The position numbers were made by a program, and so were the translations under genes. 64,000 nt of DNA from NCBI GenBank assembly GCA_038748775.1, contig JBCDIT010000010.1:118324-182323 (forward strand). The letters are read 5' to 3'. The notes beneath the pieces are model-generated. The model had not been told where the DNA came from. It saw nothing but the letters and a program-made list of their open reading frames with translations, and ran no database searches. Within the stretch, counting starts at the first letter, position 1; the number at the start of each line of letters is the position of its first letter. This stretch comes from DAIQNV01 sp038748775 (lineage in GTDB: Bacteria; Planctomycetota; Phycisphaerae; Phycisphaerales; UBA1924). Of the stretch, positions 35,084-44,293 are shown piece after piece.

Positions 35084-35919
35084 GCAGTCGGTGGCTGGTC
35101 TTCGATCTCATCGAACTGGAGCGCAAGGTCCGCGGTAACGTGTGCTTCGATCAACTGACGCAACCGCGCACGTACCCGTTCGGCCGTGTCGACGTACAGC
35201 AGCACCGCCACGAGCGGGCCGACGAGGCACACCACCATACCTACTGTCGCCCACAGCGCGATCGCCCACGTACGCCCCCGGACGATCCGAGCCAACGCCG
35301 AGTCGCGAAGCTCTTTCGACGCGTGACCCATAAACGTCATCACCGCAAAGTGCTGCACGCAGAGCGTCACGACCGCTGCGAACGAACTGAGCACTATGAC
35401 CACCTGCATCGGGCCCTGCCACTGCGCCACCGCTGGCAGCACGATGAGCCACTGGCCCAGCAGCGTCACTCCTGTGAACACGGCGTGCGCAAACACCGCC
35501 GAACGCACGACCCGGCGCCCGGGGGCGAGCTTTGACCCGTCCCTCGGCTCGGTAAACATCCACCACCCATGAGCCGTGACGAGCGCCGCGACAACGCCAG
35601 ACACCGCCAGCACCACCTCGAACACAGCGGGTGGCAGGCTGAACGGTGTCTTTACCGCAACGCCTTTGATGCCAGTCGCGACGTAGAAGATCGCGATCTG
35701 CAAGAACATACCGACCTGCACCACGCGCAGGCCGTTTCTCGCTGTTGTCAGGTAGTCGATGCTCGCGAGCAGCAGGCTCCCGCGCCGCACCGTCTTCTCG
35801 ATGGGCGTGTCGCACACCGGGCATCGGCCGCTCAGAGGTTCCCCCAGCAGCCTGTACCCGCACGAGACGCACGCGATGTCAACGTGCAGCAGTTCGTCTT
35901 GGCTGGCCACCGAAGTCAC
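35080..35919 (-). CDS. Zinc-ribbon multi-pass membrane protein
   Basis: The 279-residue protein begins with a zinc-ribbon-like motif (CVSCGYRLLGEPLSGRCPVC, about residues 16-36), followed by five hydrophobic helices (roughly 70-90, 103-125, 150-170, 180-205 and 225-245). Proteins combining a short CxxC...CxxC ribbon with several TM helices are common in planctomycetes and have no known function. Nothing around it suggests one: the hydrolase gene converges on it and the photolyase operon follows upstream on the same strand with a 36-nt gap. Confidence 0.65.
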   Translation of the reverse strand: MTSVASQDELLHVDIACVSCGYRLLGEPLSGRCPVCDTPIEKTVRRGSLLLASIDYLTTARNGLRVVQVGMFLQIAIFYVATGIKGVAVKTPFSLPPAVFEVVLAVSGVVAALVTAHGWWMFTEPRDGSKLAPGRRVVRSAVFAHAVFTGVTLLGQWLIVLPAVAQWQGPMQVVIVLSSFAAVVTLCVQHFAVMTFMGHASKELRDSALARIVRGRTWAIALWATVGMVVCLVGPLVAVLLYVDTAERVRARLRQLIEAHVTADLALQFDEIEDQPPTA

Positions 35920-35955
35920 ACTCTCAGCGTAGCCGGTTGCGATCTCTCATCGGGC

Positions 35956-37416
35956 TCACGACGAGGATGCCGCGGTCTTGAACGCCGCCAAAGCCCGATC
36001 CCGGGCGACTTTGTGGTCGATGATGGGCTCCGGATACCCCAGGGTCGCGAAGAGGCCGGCCCCGCTCGGGTCGTGAACCGCTTTGCCAGTCAGCTCCGCC
36101 AACTCGGGCACGAACCGCTTGATGTACGAGCCGTCCTTGTCGAATCGCTCGCCTTGCGTCGTCGGGTTGAAGATCCGGAAGTAGGGCTGGGCGTCCGTCC
36201 CGGTGCTCGCGCTCCATTGCCAGCCCCCGTTGTTCGCCCCGAAGTCCCCATCGACGAGCCGGTTCATGAAGTACCGTTCGCCCCAGCGCCAGTCGATCAT
36301 CAAGTCCTTGGTCAGGAACATCGCGACGATCATGCGTACGCGGTTGTGCATCCACCCGGTCGCGTTGAGTTGGCGCATCCCCGCGTCAACGATCGGGTAC
36401 CCCGTTTCACCTCTGCACCATCGATCAAAGACTGCCTCATCGCGGTTCCACTCCACCGAGTCCATCTCGGGACGGAACGCCTTGCGCTTGCAGAGTTTCG
36501 GAAACGCAACGAGCAAGTGCTGGTAAAACTCACGCCAGATCAGTTCTTCAATCCAGCCAACGACGCCCGAACTCCCGCTGTCGGTGCGACCATCGTTTAC
36601 CTCGAGCGCCGCGTCAACGCACTGCCGGGGACTGATCGATCCCACGGCGAGATACGGACTGAGCGTGCTCGTTCCATTCACGCTCGGAAGGTTGCGACGG
36701 TCTTTGTACGCGCCGATCCTCGAAGCGGCGAACGCCTTCAGCCGGCGCCGAGCCTCGTCCTCGCCGGCGTCCCACAGGTCGGGCCTGACGCCCCGCTCGT
36801 CGTCACGAGCGCCGATCTGAAATCCACGAACCGACGCAGGGATCTCGTCAGATTCGACATTGATCTCAGGTTGCTTCTTGGGCAGCCCGGTCGAAGTGGG
36901 GGCGCCACCGTCTTGGTACTTTGCACGCCAGTTCTTTTTGAAGGGCGAGTACACCGTGTACCACCCACCGGTCTTTGTCAGGACGCTCCCCGGCTCGAAG
37001 ATCACCTTGTCGAGCGAAGCGTCAACCTCAAGCCCAGCCTCTTCGAATGCCTCGGTCACGTTCGCATCGCGAGACTGCTCGTTGAGCTCAAACTCGGTGT
37101 TGAAGCAGAGCGATGTACACCCGGTCCGGCGAGCAAGTGAGAGCAGAGCATTCGGAACGTCGGCGAACCGGGGCACTTCAACGATCTTGAGCGGTACGTT
37201 GCGCGCCGCAAGCCCGGTCTTGAGCGAGGCCACGCTCCGCATCACGAAATCGACCTTCGGATCACCCCAGTCGTGCTCCCGCCACTGCTCGGGGCACACC
37301 ACAAAGACGCCCACGACCCCGCCATCGGGCGAGGTCGTGGCGTGCTTGCACGCTCGAGTCAAAGCGGTGTTATCGCGGACACGAAGATCCGAGCGGAACC
37401 AGACAAGTGATCGCAT
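35956..37416 (-). CDS. phrB: Deoxyribodipyrimidine photolyase (class I CPD photolyase)
   Basis: The 486-residue protein starts at ATG 37416 (MRSLVWFRSDLRVRDNTALT, the standard photolyase start). The C-terminal FAD domain has the conserved ELIWREFYQHLL, YPIVDAGMRQLNATGWMHNR and NGGWQWSASTGTDAQPYFR segments that bind FAD and the lesion. It repairs cyclobutane pyrimidine dimers using blue or near-UV light. The gene lies 13 nt downstream of a SOUL-family haem protein gene, so the two form an operon, and it neighbours the divergent ligase-associated repair operon. Confidence 0.95.
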   Translation of the reverse strand: MRSLVWFRSDLRVRDNTALTRACKHATTSPDGGVVGVFVVCPEQWREHDWGDPKVDFVMRSVASLKTGLAARNVPLKIVEVPRFADVPNALLSLARRTGCTSLCFNTEFELNEQSRDANVTEAFEEAGLEVDASLDKVIFEPGSVLTKTGGWYTVYSPFKKNWRAKYQDGGAPTSTGLPKKQPEINVESDEIPASVRGFQIGARDDERGVRPDLWDAGEDEARRRLKAFAASRIGAYKDRRNLPSVNGTSTLSPYLAVGSISPRQCVDAALEVNDGRTDSGSSGVVGWIEELIWREFYQHLLVAFPKLCKRKAFRPEMDSVEWNRDEAVFDRWCRGETGYPIVDAGMRQLNATGWMHNRVRMIVAMFLTKDLMIDWRWGERYFMNRLVDGDFGANNGGWQWSASTGTDAQPYFRIFNPTTQGERFDKDGSYIKRFVPELAELTGKAVHDPSGAGLFATLGYPEPIIDHKVARDRALAAFKTAASSS

Positions 37417-37429
37417 CGTCTGACAGTAC

Positions 37430-38179
37430 TCAGCCTTCAGCGGTTTCGGGTGAGTCGCTCTCACCGACGGCGGGCTCAACGAGCACCTGGACTTCCCACC
37501 ACTGCCGGTCTCTCGGCACGCCCGGGCTGTTGTACCCCATCCAGCGCGAGCGACCTGTTGAGACGATCTCGTCGTTCTCTTTGATCATCGCTTCGAGCTT
37601 CGCGATCGCGTCCTGAACCGTTCGCTCCGAGCGGGGACCATTGAAACCGATGGAAACCACCCAAACCGGTTCCGTGTCCCTCACGACAACGCCCATCTCC
37701 GCGTCGCCCACCGGGCCAAGCTCGCGACGCTGGTACAAAAACGACATCGTCGTGCCGTCCTCGTCTATGTCCATCTCAACCGGCGCCGTCATCGCGATGT
37801 CACGATCTGAGATGTGGCGGAACAAAGGCCAGAACCCGCGCTCGCCAGCCGAACGCGATCCGCCGAACTCGGCCCTGCGAATGCTCGGGTAGTGTTTGAG
37901 TTCGATCGCTCCCGGCGCCGTCGGACGGGGGTACCCATCGGGCAGAGGAGACTCTGTGAAGCTCCGGCCAGCCCGGTACATCCACTCACGCCGCTCGTCG
38001 CGGACGACTGTCGGGGCGGTCGCGTCGCCGCCAAGCCTGGTGATCTTGGCGTTCGAAGCGTCCGCCAACTCGACGTGCCCGGGCTGGACTTTGCTGTCCG
38101 GGGCCGCGGCCACGGTCACCGTGCCGCACAGGGCCAGGAGGCTAAGAGCTGCGATTCGGGCGGTCTGCCTTGGATCCAT
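37430..38179 (-). CDS. SOUL-family haem-binding protein, exported
   Basis: From ATG 38179 (AAAGG about 10 nt upstream) the 249-residue protein has a signal peptide (ARIAALSLLALCGTVTVAAA) and a SOUL/HBP fold: IELKHYPSIRRAEFGG near residue 80, GFWPLFRHISDRDIAMTAPV near 105, and SIGFNG-type strands. SOUL proteins bind haem or free porphyrins. It is immediately followed by phrB; a periplasmic porphyrin-binding protein co-expressed with a light-dependent repair enzyme could relate to photosensitiser stress, which is an inference. Its 57-nt divergent upstream region is shared with the exonuclease gene. Confidence 0.85.
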   Translation of the reverse strand: MDPRQTARIAALSLLALCGTVTVAAAPDSKVQPGHVELADASNAKITRLGGDATAPTVVRDERREWMYRAGRSFTESPLPDGYPRPTAPGAIELKHYPSIRRAEFGGSRSAGERGFWPLFRHISDRDIAMTAPVEMDIDEDGTTMSFLYQRRELGPVGDAEMGVVVRDTEPVWVVSIGFNGPRSERTVQDAIAKLEAMIKENDEIVSTGRSRWMGYNSPGVPRDRQWWEVQVLVEPAVGESDSPETAEG

Positions 38180-38236
38180 CGGGTGTGCCTTTCTGAGAGT
38201 GGGAACACCCCAATTTCGCTCTTGTTCCCCGGCCGG

Positions 38237-39331
38237 ATGCCCAGCGCGATAGCGTTTCCTGTGACGACCTGCCCGATCCACGCCGACCACCGGGGCATCG
38301 CCTGCCCAGCAGGGGACTTCTGGATCGATCCCTGGAAGCCGGTCGACACCGCGGTCGTCACCCATGCGCACGCCGACCACGCCCGCCCGGGGTCCAAACG
38401 CTACTTCGCCGCCGAGCCCAGCGTCCCCATTCTGCGCCTCAGGCTCCAGAAAGGCGCCGATATCACAGGCATCCCCTACGGCCAGCCCTTCACACTGGGC
38501 GATACCCAGGTGAGCTTCCACCCCGCTGGCCACTGCTTTGGGTCCGCCCAGGTTCGGGTCGAGCACGCCGGTCACGTCGCTGTCGCGGCCGGCGACTACA
38601 AGCGAGAACGCGACCCGACCTGCGATCCGTTCGAGGTCATTCCTTGCGACACTTTCATCACCGAGGCGACCTTCGCGCTGCCGGTGTACCGATGGGACGA
38701 CCCAGCCCAGACCGCCGACGACATCCTCGACTGGTGGCTCGACAACCAAGCACGCAAACGCGTGTCGGTCCTCGCCTGCTACGCCTTGGGCAAGGCCCAA
38801 CGCCTCTTGGGCATGCTGGCCGAGAGGTGCGACGCCCGGGGCATCGCCCGGAAGCGGGTCTTTGTCCACGGCGCCCTCGATCCGCTCATCGGTGTGTACC
38901 GCGATGCCGGCATCGACATGCTCGACACCTGGAAGCTGGGCGAGTCGGGCCGCGCGAAGGGCAAGGTGAACCCGTTCCGGGGCGAACTGATCCTTTGCCC
39001 GCCCTCCGCAATCGGCAGCCCTTGGATGAAGCGTTTCGGCAAGGCGACCGAAGTCGACGCCGCGATGGCCTCGGGTTGGATGCGCGTGCGGGGCGTACGC
39101 CGACGACGCGGCTACGACCGAGGCTTTGTTCTCAGTGACCACGCCGACTGGAACGACCTGGTGCGCACGTGCCAGGAGACCGGTGCGAGCAAGGTGTACT
39201 GCACCCACGGCAACACCGACGTTCTGAGCAAGCACTTGCAAGAGTTGGGGATCGACGCCGAACCCCTGGAGACCGAGTTCGGGGACGACGACATCTCAGA
39301 ATCTTCAGTCGAAAGCGGGACCGAGTCGTGA
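38237..39331 (+). CDS. Ligase-associated DNA exonuclease (metallo-beta-lactamase fold)
   Basis: The metal-binding signature THAHADHARPG (about residues 42-52) and later HPAGHCFGSAQV, AGDYKRE and SDHADWNDL mark the MBL-fold/beta-CASP-related nuclease subgroup 'ligase-associated DNA exonuclease' (related to mRNA 3'-end processing exonuclease-like proteins). It is the first gene of the four-gene ligase-associated repair operon: exonuclease, ATP-dependent ligase, DEXH helicase and phosphoesterase, in the canonical order. Its TGA overlaps the GTG of the ligase gene (GTGA), so translation is coupled. The start at 38237 is the first methionine before the conserved N-terminus; the longer frame upstream lies over the SOUL gene. 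Confidence 0.9.
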   Translation: MPSAIAFPVTTCPIHADHRGIACPAGDFWIDPWKPVDTAVVTHAHADHARPGSKRYFAAEPSVPILRLRLQKGADITGIPYGQPFTLGDTQVSFHPAGHCFGSAQVRVEHAGHVAVAAGDYKRERDPTCDPFEVIPCDTFITEATFALPVYRWDDPAQTADDILDWWLDNQARKRVSVLACYALGKAQRLLGMLAERCDARGIARKRVFVHGALDPLIGVYRDAGIDMLDTWKLGESGRAKGKVNPFRGELILCPPSAIGSPWMKRFGKATEVDAAMASGWMRVRGVRRRRGYDRGFVLSDHADWNDLVRTCQETGASKVYCTHGNTDVLSKHLQELGIDAEPLETEFGDDDISESSVESGTES

Positions 39332-40974
39332 AGCGCTTCGCCCAGCTCTACGACGAACTCGACCGGACGACGTCGACCGATGCAAAGCTTCGTGCGCTCC
39401 GCTCATACTTCGAGGAGGCGCCGTTGGGCGACGCCGCCTGGGGTTTGTCGTTTTTGGCGGGCCAGAAGATCAAACGCCTCGTGCAATCAGGAACGCTCCG
39501 CGAATGGGCGAGGGCGAAGGCCGATTTGAGTCCTTGGCTCTTTGACGAGTGTTACGCGACGGTGGGGGACTTGGCAGAGACGGTCACGCTCTTGACGGCG
39601 TCCAGCCAAAGCGGGGGTGAGGCCGAGGAACTCGGGTTGAAGGACTGGGTCGAGGGGCGCCTGCTCACCCTTCGGGGTCTCGCCCCCGAATTGCAGACCG
39701 CGAACCTCGACGCCTGGACCGAGGGTCTCACCCAAACCGAGTTGTTCATGGTTATCAAGACGCTCACCGGCGGCATGCGGATCGGCGTCTCTCGAACGCT
39801 GGTCGAGCGAGCGATCGCGGCGATGGTCGGTGTCGACCAAGCGGTCATCGCCCGAAGGCTCATGGGCGAGTGGTCGCCCACCGAAGCCTTTATGCACCGG
39901 GTGTTCAGCCAAGACCCCGCCGACGCCGAACGCTCTCAGCCGTACCCGTTCTTTCTCGCGTCACCGATATTGCCACACGAGTCGGTCGAGAACGAGCCGG
40001 CGTACGTCGAGGGTGAATTGGGCGACCCGAGCCGGTGGTTCGCAGAGTGGAAGTGGGACGGGATCCGGGGCCAGCTCATCAAACGCGAGGGCGAGGTCTT
40101 CCTCTGGAGCCGCAAGGACGATAACCTGACCGAGCGGTTCCCCGACCTGACCGACCCCGCCGCGAGACTCGAGGACGGGGTCGTCCTCGACGGTGAGATT
40201 CTCTGCTGGGACTTCGACGCCTGGCTCCCGCTCGACTTCGGAACGCTCCAGACACGAATCGGTCGAAAGGCCCTCGGGCCCAAGATCCTCTCTGACGCAC
40301 CAGCGGTCTTCCTTGCGTACGACCTGCTCGAACGCGACGGGGACGATCTGCGGGAACAATCGTACGAGCATCGACGCGAGCAACTCCGCCAAGTCGTCGA
40401 CGCCCTCGTGAGCAAAAGGGTCTTTATCGACGAGAGCTTCCCGGTTGAGTCGTGGAGAGGGCTCGAAGCGTTGCGACAGACGAGCCGCGAGCGACGCGTC
40501 GAGGGCGTGATGCTCAAGCGAGCCGGTTCGGTCTATCAGGCCGGCCGACGCCGGGGCGACTGGTGGAAGTGGAAGATCGAGCCGCTCACCATCGATGCCG
40601 TGCTCACCTACGCCCAGCCCGGTCACGGCCGGCGGGCCAACCTGATGACCGACTACACGTTTGGAGTGTGGGACGGAGACGAACCCGGCCAGGGCGAACT
40701 CGTCACGGTGACCAAGGCCTACTCCGGGCTCACCGATGCTGAGTTCGCGGAGATGGACCGTTGGATCAGGAAGAACACCATCGAGCGGTTCGGCCCGGTG
40801 CGGCGGGTGGAGCCAGTGCACGTGTTTGAATTGGCGTTCGAGGGGGTCAGGGCGAGCAGCCGGCACAAGTCGGGAGTGGCGTTTCGCTTTCCGCGGATGA
40901 AGCGGTGGCGAAAGGATAAGAAGGTTGAGGATGCGGATACGCTGGTGCTCGTCCGTGAGATGACGACGGTATGA
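39328..40974 (+). CDS. ATP-dependent DNA ligase of the ligase-associated repair operon
   Basis: 548 residues, GTG start overlapping the exonuclease stop. An N-terminal helical DNA-binding domain (about 1-200) precedes the nucleotidyltransferase core with motif I EWKWDGIRGQ (nucleophilic Lys about residue 242), motif III near LDGEILCWD, motif IV VFLAYDLLE, motif V EGVMLKRAGS and the WWKWK segment, then an OB-fold domain. All catalytic motifs are intact, so it should seal nicks in duplex DNA with ATP. This is the LigB/LigC-like bacterial family found next to the exonuclease and DEXH helicase, distinct from NAD-dependent LigA. The ATGA overlap with the helicase gene indicates a single polycistronic message. 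Confidence 0.95.
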   Translation: MKRFAQLYDELDRTTSTDAKLRALRSYFEEAPLGDAAWGLSFLAGQKIKRLVQSGTLREWARAKADLSPWLFDECYATVGDLAETVTLLTASSQSGGEAEELGLKDWVEGRLLTLRGLAPELQTANLDAWTEGLTQTELFMVIKTLTGGMRIGVSRTLVERAIAAMVGVDQAVIARRLMGEWSPTEAFMHRVFSQDPADAERSQPYPFFLASPILPHESVENEPAYVEGELGDPSRWFAEWKWDGIRGQLIKREGEVFLWSRKDDNLTERFPDLTDPAARLEDGVVLDGEILCWDFDAWLPLDFGTLQTRIGRKALGPKILSDAPAVFLAYDLLERDGDDLREQSYEHRREQLRQVVDALVSKRVFIDESFPVESWRGLEALRQTSRERRVEGVMLKRAGSVYQAGRRRGDWWKWKIEPLTIDAVLTYAQPGHGRRANLMTDYTFGVWDGDEPGQGELVTVTKAYSGLTDAEFAEMDRWIRKNTIERFGPVRRVEPVHVFELAFEGVRASSRHKSGVAFRFPRMKRWRKDKKVEDADTLVLVREMTTV

Positions 40975-43586
40975 AGACAGGTCGTGATGCGATTGCATCT
41001 TGGTTCACGTCGCTAGGCTGGACGCCCTACGCCTTTCAAAGGCGAGCGTGGTCGCTCTATGCCGATGGTCGCTCCGGCCTCGTGCACGTCCCGACCGGAG
41101 CCGGCAAGACCTACGCCGCCTACGGCGGTCCGCTCATCGAGCTTATCAACGAAGCCCTCGACAATGAGCCCCGACCGTCAGGGAGTGGGCCGGCGGACGA
41201 ACCGACTCCAGCTACCGAGGGCGGATCGGAGACACACAGGGCTTCCGGACCGCTCGCTCGCGCTCGAGGCTCCAAGAACTCCAAAGACTCGAAGAGCTCC
41301 AAAGCGCTGAAAGGCCTCCGAGTCCTCTACATCACGCCGCTTCGCGCCGTGAGCCGCGACGTGGAGCTTGCTCTGAAACGACCGCTGGGTGAAATGGGTC
41401 TGCTCGACGAACGCGTCACGATCGAGAGTCGGACGGGGGACACGTCTTCAAGCGTGCGTGCTCGACAGCAGAAACGCTTGCCCAATGTCCTTGTCACCAC
41501 GCCCGAGAGCCTCTCGCTCTTGCTCACCAGGGCGAACGCAGCGGAGCTTCTGGGCACCTGCCGCTCCGTGATTGTCGACGAATGGCACGAGCTGCTCGCG
41601 AGTAAACGCGGCACCCAGGTCGAACTCGCCCTCGCCCGCCTCCGCAAACTTGCCCCGGGTCTGCGCACCTGGGCGCTCTCCGCGACGCTCGCGAATCTCG
41701 AGGAAGCCGCCCAAGCGGTTGTCGGCGTCGACGATGCGCCCGAGGTCGTCACTGCCGATCTCGATCGCCCCGTCGTCATCGAAACAGTGCTCCCCAAGCC
41801 GGGCGATCCGTTCCCTTGGGCGGGTCATCTGGGCCTCACGATGCTGCCCAACGTTCTCGAGCGCGTCGACGAGGACGACGAGGGTGTTCCCGCGCGAAGC
41901 ACTCTCGTCTTCGTGAACACACGCAGTCAGGCCGAACGCTGGTACAACGCCATCAGCGTCGCCAAGCCCGAGTGGGAGGGGGCCATCGCCCTTCACCACG
42001 GCTCGCTCGCTCGGGACGAGCGTGAACGCGTTGAAGCGGGTCTGAAAGACGGCTCGATACGCCTCGTCGTTGCGACGAGTTCGCTCGATCTTGGCGTCGA
42101 CTTCGCGCCCGTCGAGCGCGTCATACAGGTCGGGTCACCGAAGGGCATCGCCCGACTTATGCAGCGAGCCGGGCGGTCGGGCCATCGCCCGGGCGAGACC
42201 GCCTACATCATTTGCGTTCCGACGCATGCACTGGAGATGGTCGAGGTCGCCGCGGTGCGCCGTTCGATCGAAGCCGGGAAGATTGAACCCCGCGATACCG
42301 AGAATCGCCCGCTCGACGTGCTCAGCCAGCACCTCGTGACCCTCGGGCTTGGAGGCGGCTTTGATCCTGACGATGTCTACAACGAAGTGAAAACCACGTG
42401 GGCCTACCGCGACCTCTCACGCGAGGAGTTCGACTGGGCTCTCGATCTCGTCGTCAACGGAGGCGAGACCCTCAAGGCCTACCCCGAGTACAAGAAGGTG
42501 GTGATGGGGGAAGACGGCAAGCACGCCGTCAACGACAAACGCATCGCCCAACTCCACAGGATGAACGTCGGCACCATCACCGGAGACGCCGTGATGGACC
42601 TGCGATTCATGAACGGGAAGAAGATCGGGTTCATCGAAGAGCACTTCATCGATCAGCTCCGCCCCGGGCAGAAGTTCGTCTTTGCGGGTCGCACGCTCAG
42701 CTACCTCAAGACCCACGATCTCACCGCGTTCGTGAAGCCGGCGACCGGGAAGACCAACTTCACCCCGGTCTGGAGCGGCACGCGGCTCCCGATTTCCGAG
42801 AGCCTGGGCCAAGCGGTCCGCCACACGCTGCACGCAGCACGCGACGCGGTGGAAGGGGGCGAACCCGGAGGCCTCGAACCAGAGCTTCAGGCCGCGGCTC
42901 AGCTCGTCGAGATCCAATCCAAGCTGTCCGTCGTCCCGGGCGAGCACGAGACGCTTTGCGAAATCTGCGACACCCGCGAGGGCCGACACCTGTTCCTGTT
43001 CCCGTTCGACGGCCGTCTCGTTCACGGCGGCCTCGGCGCCCTGCTCGCTCTGCGCTTGAGCCGTCTCGAATCGGCGACGTTCTCGATCGCCGCCAATGAC
43101 TATGGGCTCGAACTGCTTACCCACAAGGGGTATCCCTTCCGGGAGCTGTTCGCGCCCTGCCTTTTCACCCACGCCGATCTCGGAACGGACGCCATCGAAA
43201 GCGTCAATCTCTCCGCACTCGCCCGCTCGCAGTTTCGAGAGGTGGCCCGGGTCGCTGGGCTCGTCTTCCAGTCGATCCCGGGCGCCAAACGGGGCAACAA
43301 ATCGCTCCAGGCCCGAGCCGGGCTTATTTACGACGTCTTTGAGCAGTTCGATCCTCACAACCTCTTGCTGGAACAGGCCCGGCGCGAAGTGCTCGAAAAA
43401 CGGTTCGAAACCAGCCGGATGGGGCGTACGCTCTCGCGGCTGGAGGCCGGCCCGATCGTCGTTCGCGAAACAACGCGACCCACCCCGCTCAGCCTCCCGC
43501 TCGTCATCGAACGCATCGGCGCGACGATGCTGAGCAGCGAATCGCTCGCCGACCGGATCGAGAGGATGAAGGCCGCGTGGGAATGA
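40971..43586 (+). CDS. Ligase-associated DEXH-box helicase (Lhr-like)
   Basis: The 871-residue protein has helicase motifs in order: Walker A VPTGAGKTYAAYGG (about residue 44), motif Ia ITPLRAVSRD, motif II DEWH (VIVDEWHELL), motif III SATLAN, then C-terminal RecA motifs (TRSQAERW, LDLGVDFAPVERVIQVGSP, QRAGRSGHRPGE). It belongs to the Lhr-like family called ligase-associated DNA damage response helicase. A low-complexity insert (about residues 62-110, rich in Pro/Ser/Lys) lies between motifs I and Ia and is not typical. The C-terminal ~350 residues form the Lhr-type domain. Start and stop overlap both neighbours by four bases, giving tight coupling. Confidence 0.93.
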   Translation: MKTGRDAIASWFTSLGWTPYAFQRRAWSLYADGRSGLVHVPTGAGKTYAAYGGPLIELINEALDNEPRPSGSGPADEPTPATEGGSETHRASGPLARARGSKNSKDSKSSKALKGLRVLYITPLRAVSRDVELALKRPLGEMGLLDERVTIESRTGDTSSSVRARQQKRLPNVLVTTPESLSLLLTRANAAELLGTCRSVIVDEWHELLASKRGTQVELALARLRKLAPGLRTWALSATLANLEEAAQAVVGVDDAPEVVTADLDRPVVIETVLPKPGDPFPWAGHLGLTMLPNVLERVDEDDEGVPARSTLVFVNTRSQAERWYNAISVAKPEWEGAIALHHGSLARDERERVEAGLKDGSIRLVVATSSLDLGVDFAPVERVIQVGSPKGIARLMQRAGRSGHRPGETAYIICVPTHALEMVEVAAVRRSIEAGKIEPRDTENRPLDVLSQHLVTLGLGGGFDPDDVYNEVKTTWAYRDLSREEFDWALDLVVNGGETLKAYPEYKKVVMGEDGKHAVNDKRIAQLHRMNVGTITGDAVMDLRFMNGKKIGFIEEHFIDQLRPGQKFVFAGRTLSYLKTHDLTAFVKPATGKTNFTPVWSGTRLPISESLGQAVRHTLHAARDAVEGGEPGGLEPELQAAAQLVEIQSKLSVVPGEHETLCEICDTREGRHLFLFPFDGRLVHGGLGALLALRLSRLESATFSIAANDYGLELLTHKGYPFRELFAPCLFTHADLGTDAIESVNLSALARSQFREVARVAGLVFQSIPGAKRGNKSLQARAGLIYDVFEQFDPHNLLLEQARREVLEKRFETSRMGRTLSRLEAGPIVVRETTRPTPLSLPLVIERIGATMLSSESLADRIERMKAAWE

Positions 43587-44293
43587 CCGAAGGGCTCGCC
43601 GATCTGACCGGCGCCGTCGAGACCGAACTCGCCGGCGAGCCGGTCGCGCTGCTCCCACAGCGCGGCTTGTTCTGGCCAGGCGAATCGACGCTCTTCGTTG
43701 CCGACCTCCACCTCGGGAAGTGCGAGACGTTTCGCAAGGCGGGGGCGCCGATCCCCGCCGGCGTACTCGAAGAGACCCTCGCCAGGCTCGATGCCGCGAT
43801 CGAGGCGTGCGCGGCCCGGCGTCTCGTCGTTCTGGGCGACCTCACCCACGCCCCGATCGGCGTCACCGAAACCATGATCTCAACTGTGAGTGCGTGGCGT
43901 GACGCGACAGACGTCGAGATGGTTCTCGTTCATGGCAACCACGACCGCCATCTCAAACGCACTGGCATGGTCGAGCTGGCGCAAACGTGGTCCATGGATC
44001 TTCTCAACCCAGGGGCTGTCTTGGGGCCATTCACCCTCTTGCACGAGCCCGAGCGGTTCGACGCGTCGCACGCCCTCGCGGGCCACCTGCATCCGAGCGT
44101 GTACCTGCGAGGCGGAGGCGACGCGGTGAAAACCCAAGTCTTCTGGACCAGCGGCGGGCCGGGCGCCGGCGGGACGACCGTCTTGCCCGCCTTCAGCTTC
44201 TTCGCGGCCGGCACGTCGATCACCAACGCAAAGGGCGACGGCGTGTGGGCGGTGACTCCGCAGTGCGTGATCGAACTCAGCCCGCCGGCGTAG
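43583..44293 (+). CDS. pdeM: Ligase-associated metallophosphoesterase PdeM
   Basis: The ATG at 43583 overlaps the helicase stop (ATGA), so it is preferred over an in-frame GTG at 43577. The calcineurin-like phosphoesterase motifs are all present: VADLHLGKCETFRKAG, LGDLTHAP, HGNHDRHL, and AGHLHPSV. In the ligase-associated operon this protein is PdeM, last of the four genes; a DNA end-processing nuclease or phosphatase role is presumed from its partners. 236 residues is the usual length. Its final 17 bases overlap the convergent peroxiredoxin gene. Confidence 0.9.
   Translation: MTEGLADLTGAVETELAGEPVALLPQRGLFWPGESTLFVADLHLGKCETFRKAGAPIPAGVLEETLARLDAAIEACAARRLVVLGDLTHAPIGVTETMISTVSAWRDATDVEMVLVHGNHDRHLKRTGMVELAQTWSMDLLNPGAVLGPFTLLHEPERFDASHALAGHLHPSVYLRGGGDAVKTQVFWTSGGPGAGGTTVLPAFSFFAAGTSITNAKGDGVWAVTPQCVIELSPPA

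Noticed and set aside
37430..39241. Very long minus-strand frame covering the exonuclease gene
   Set aside because: Its 3' third is the SOUL gene; the rest is antisense to the exonuclease, whose conserved catalytic motifs are on the plus strand. The SOUL gene starts at 38179.
40971..43586. Possible frameshift or broken helicase because of the low-complexity insert
   Set aside because: All helicase motifs are in one frame on both sides of the insert, so it is an in-frame insertion and not a frameshift.
42417..43658. Long minus-strand frame opposite the helicase gene
   Set aside because: Antisense shadow caused by high GC3; the helicase motifs on the plus strand are unambiguous.
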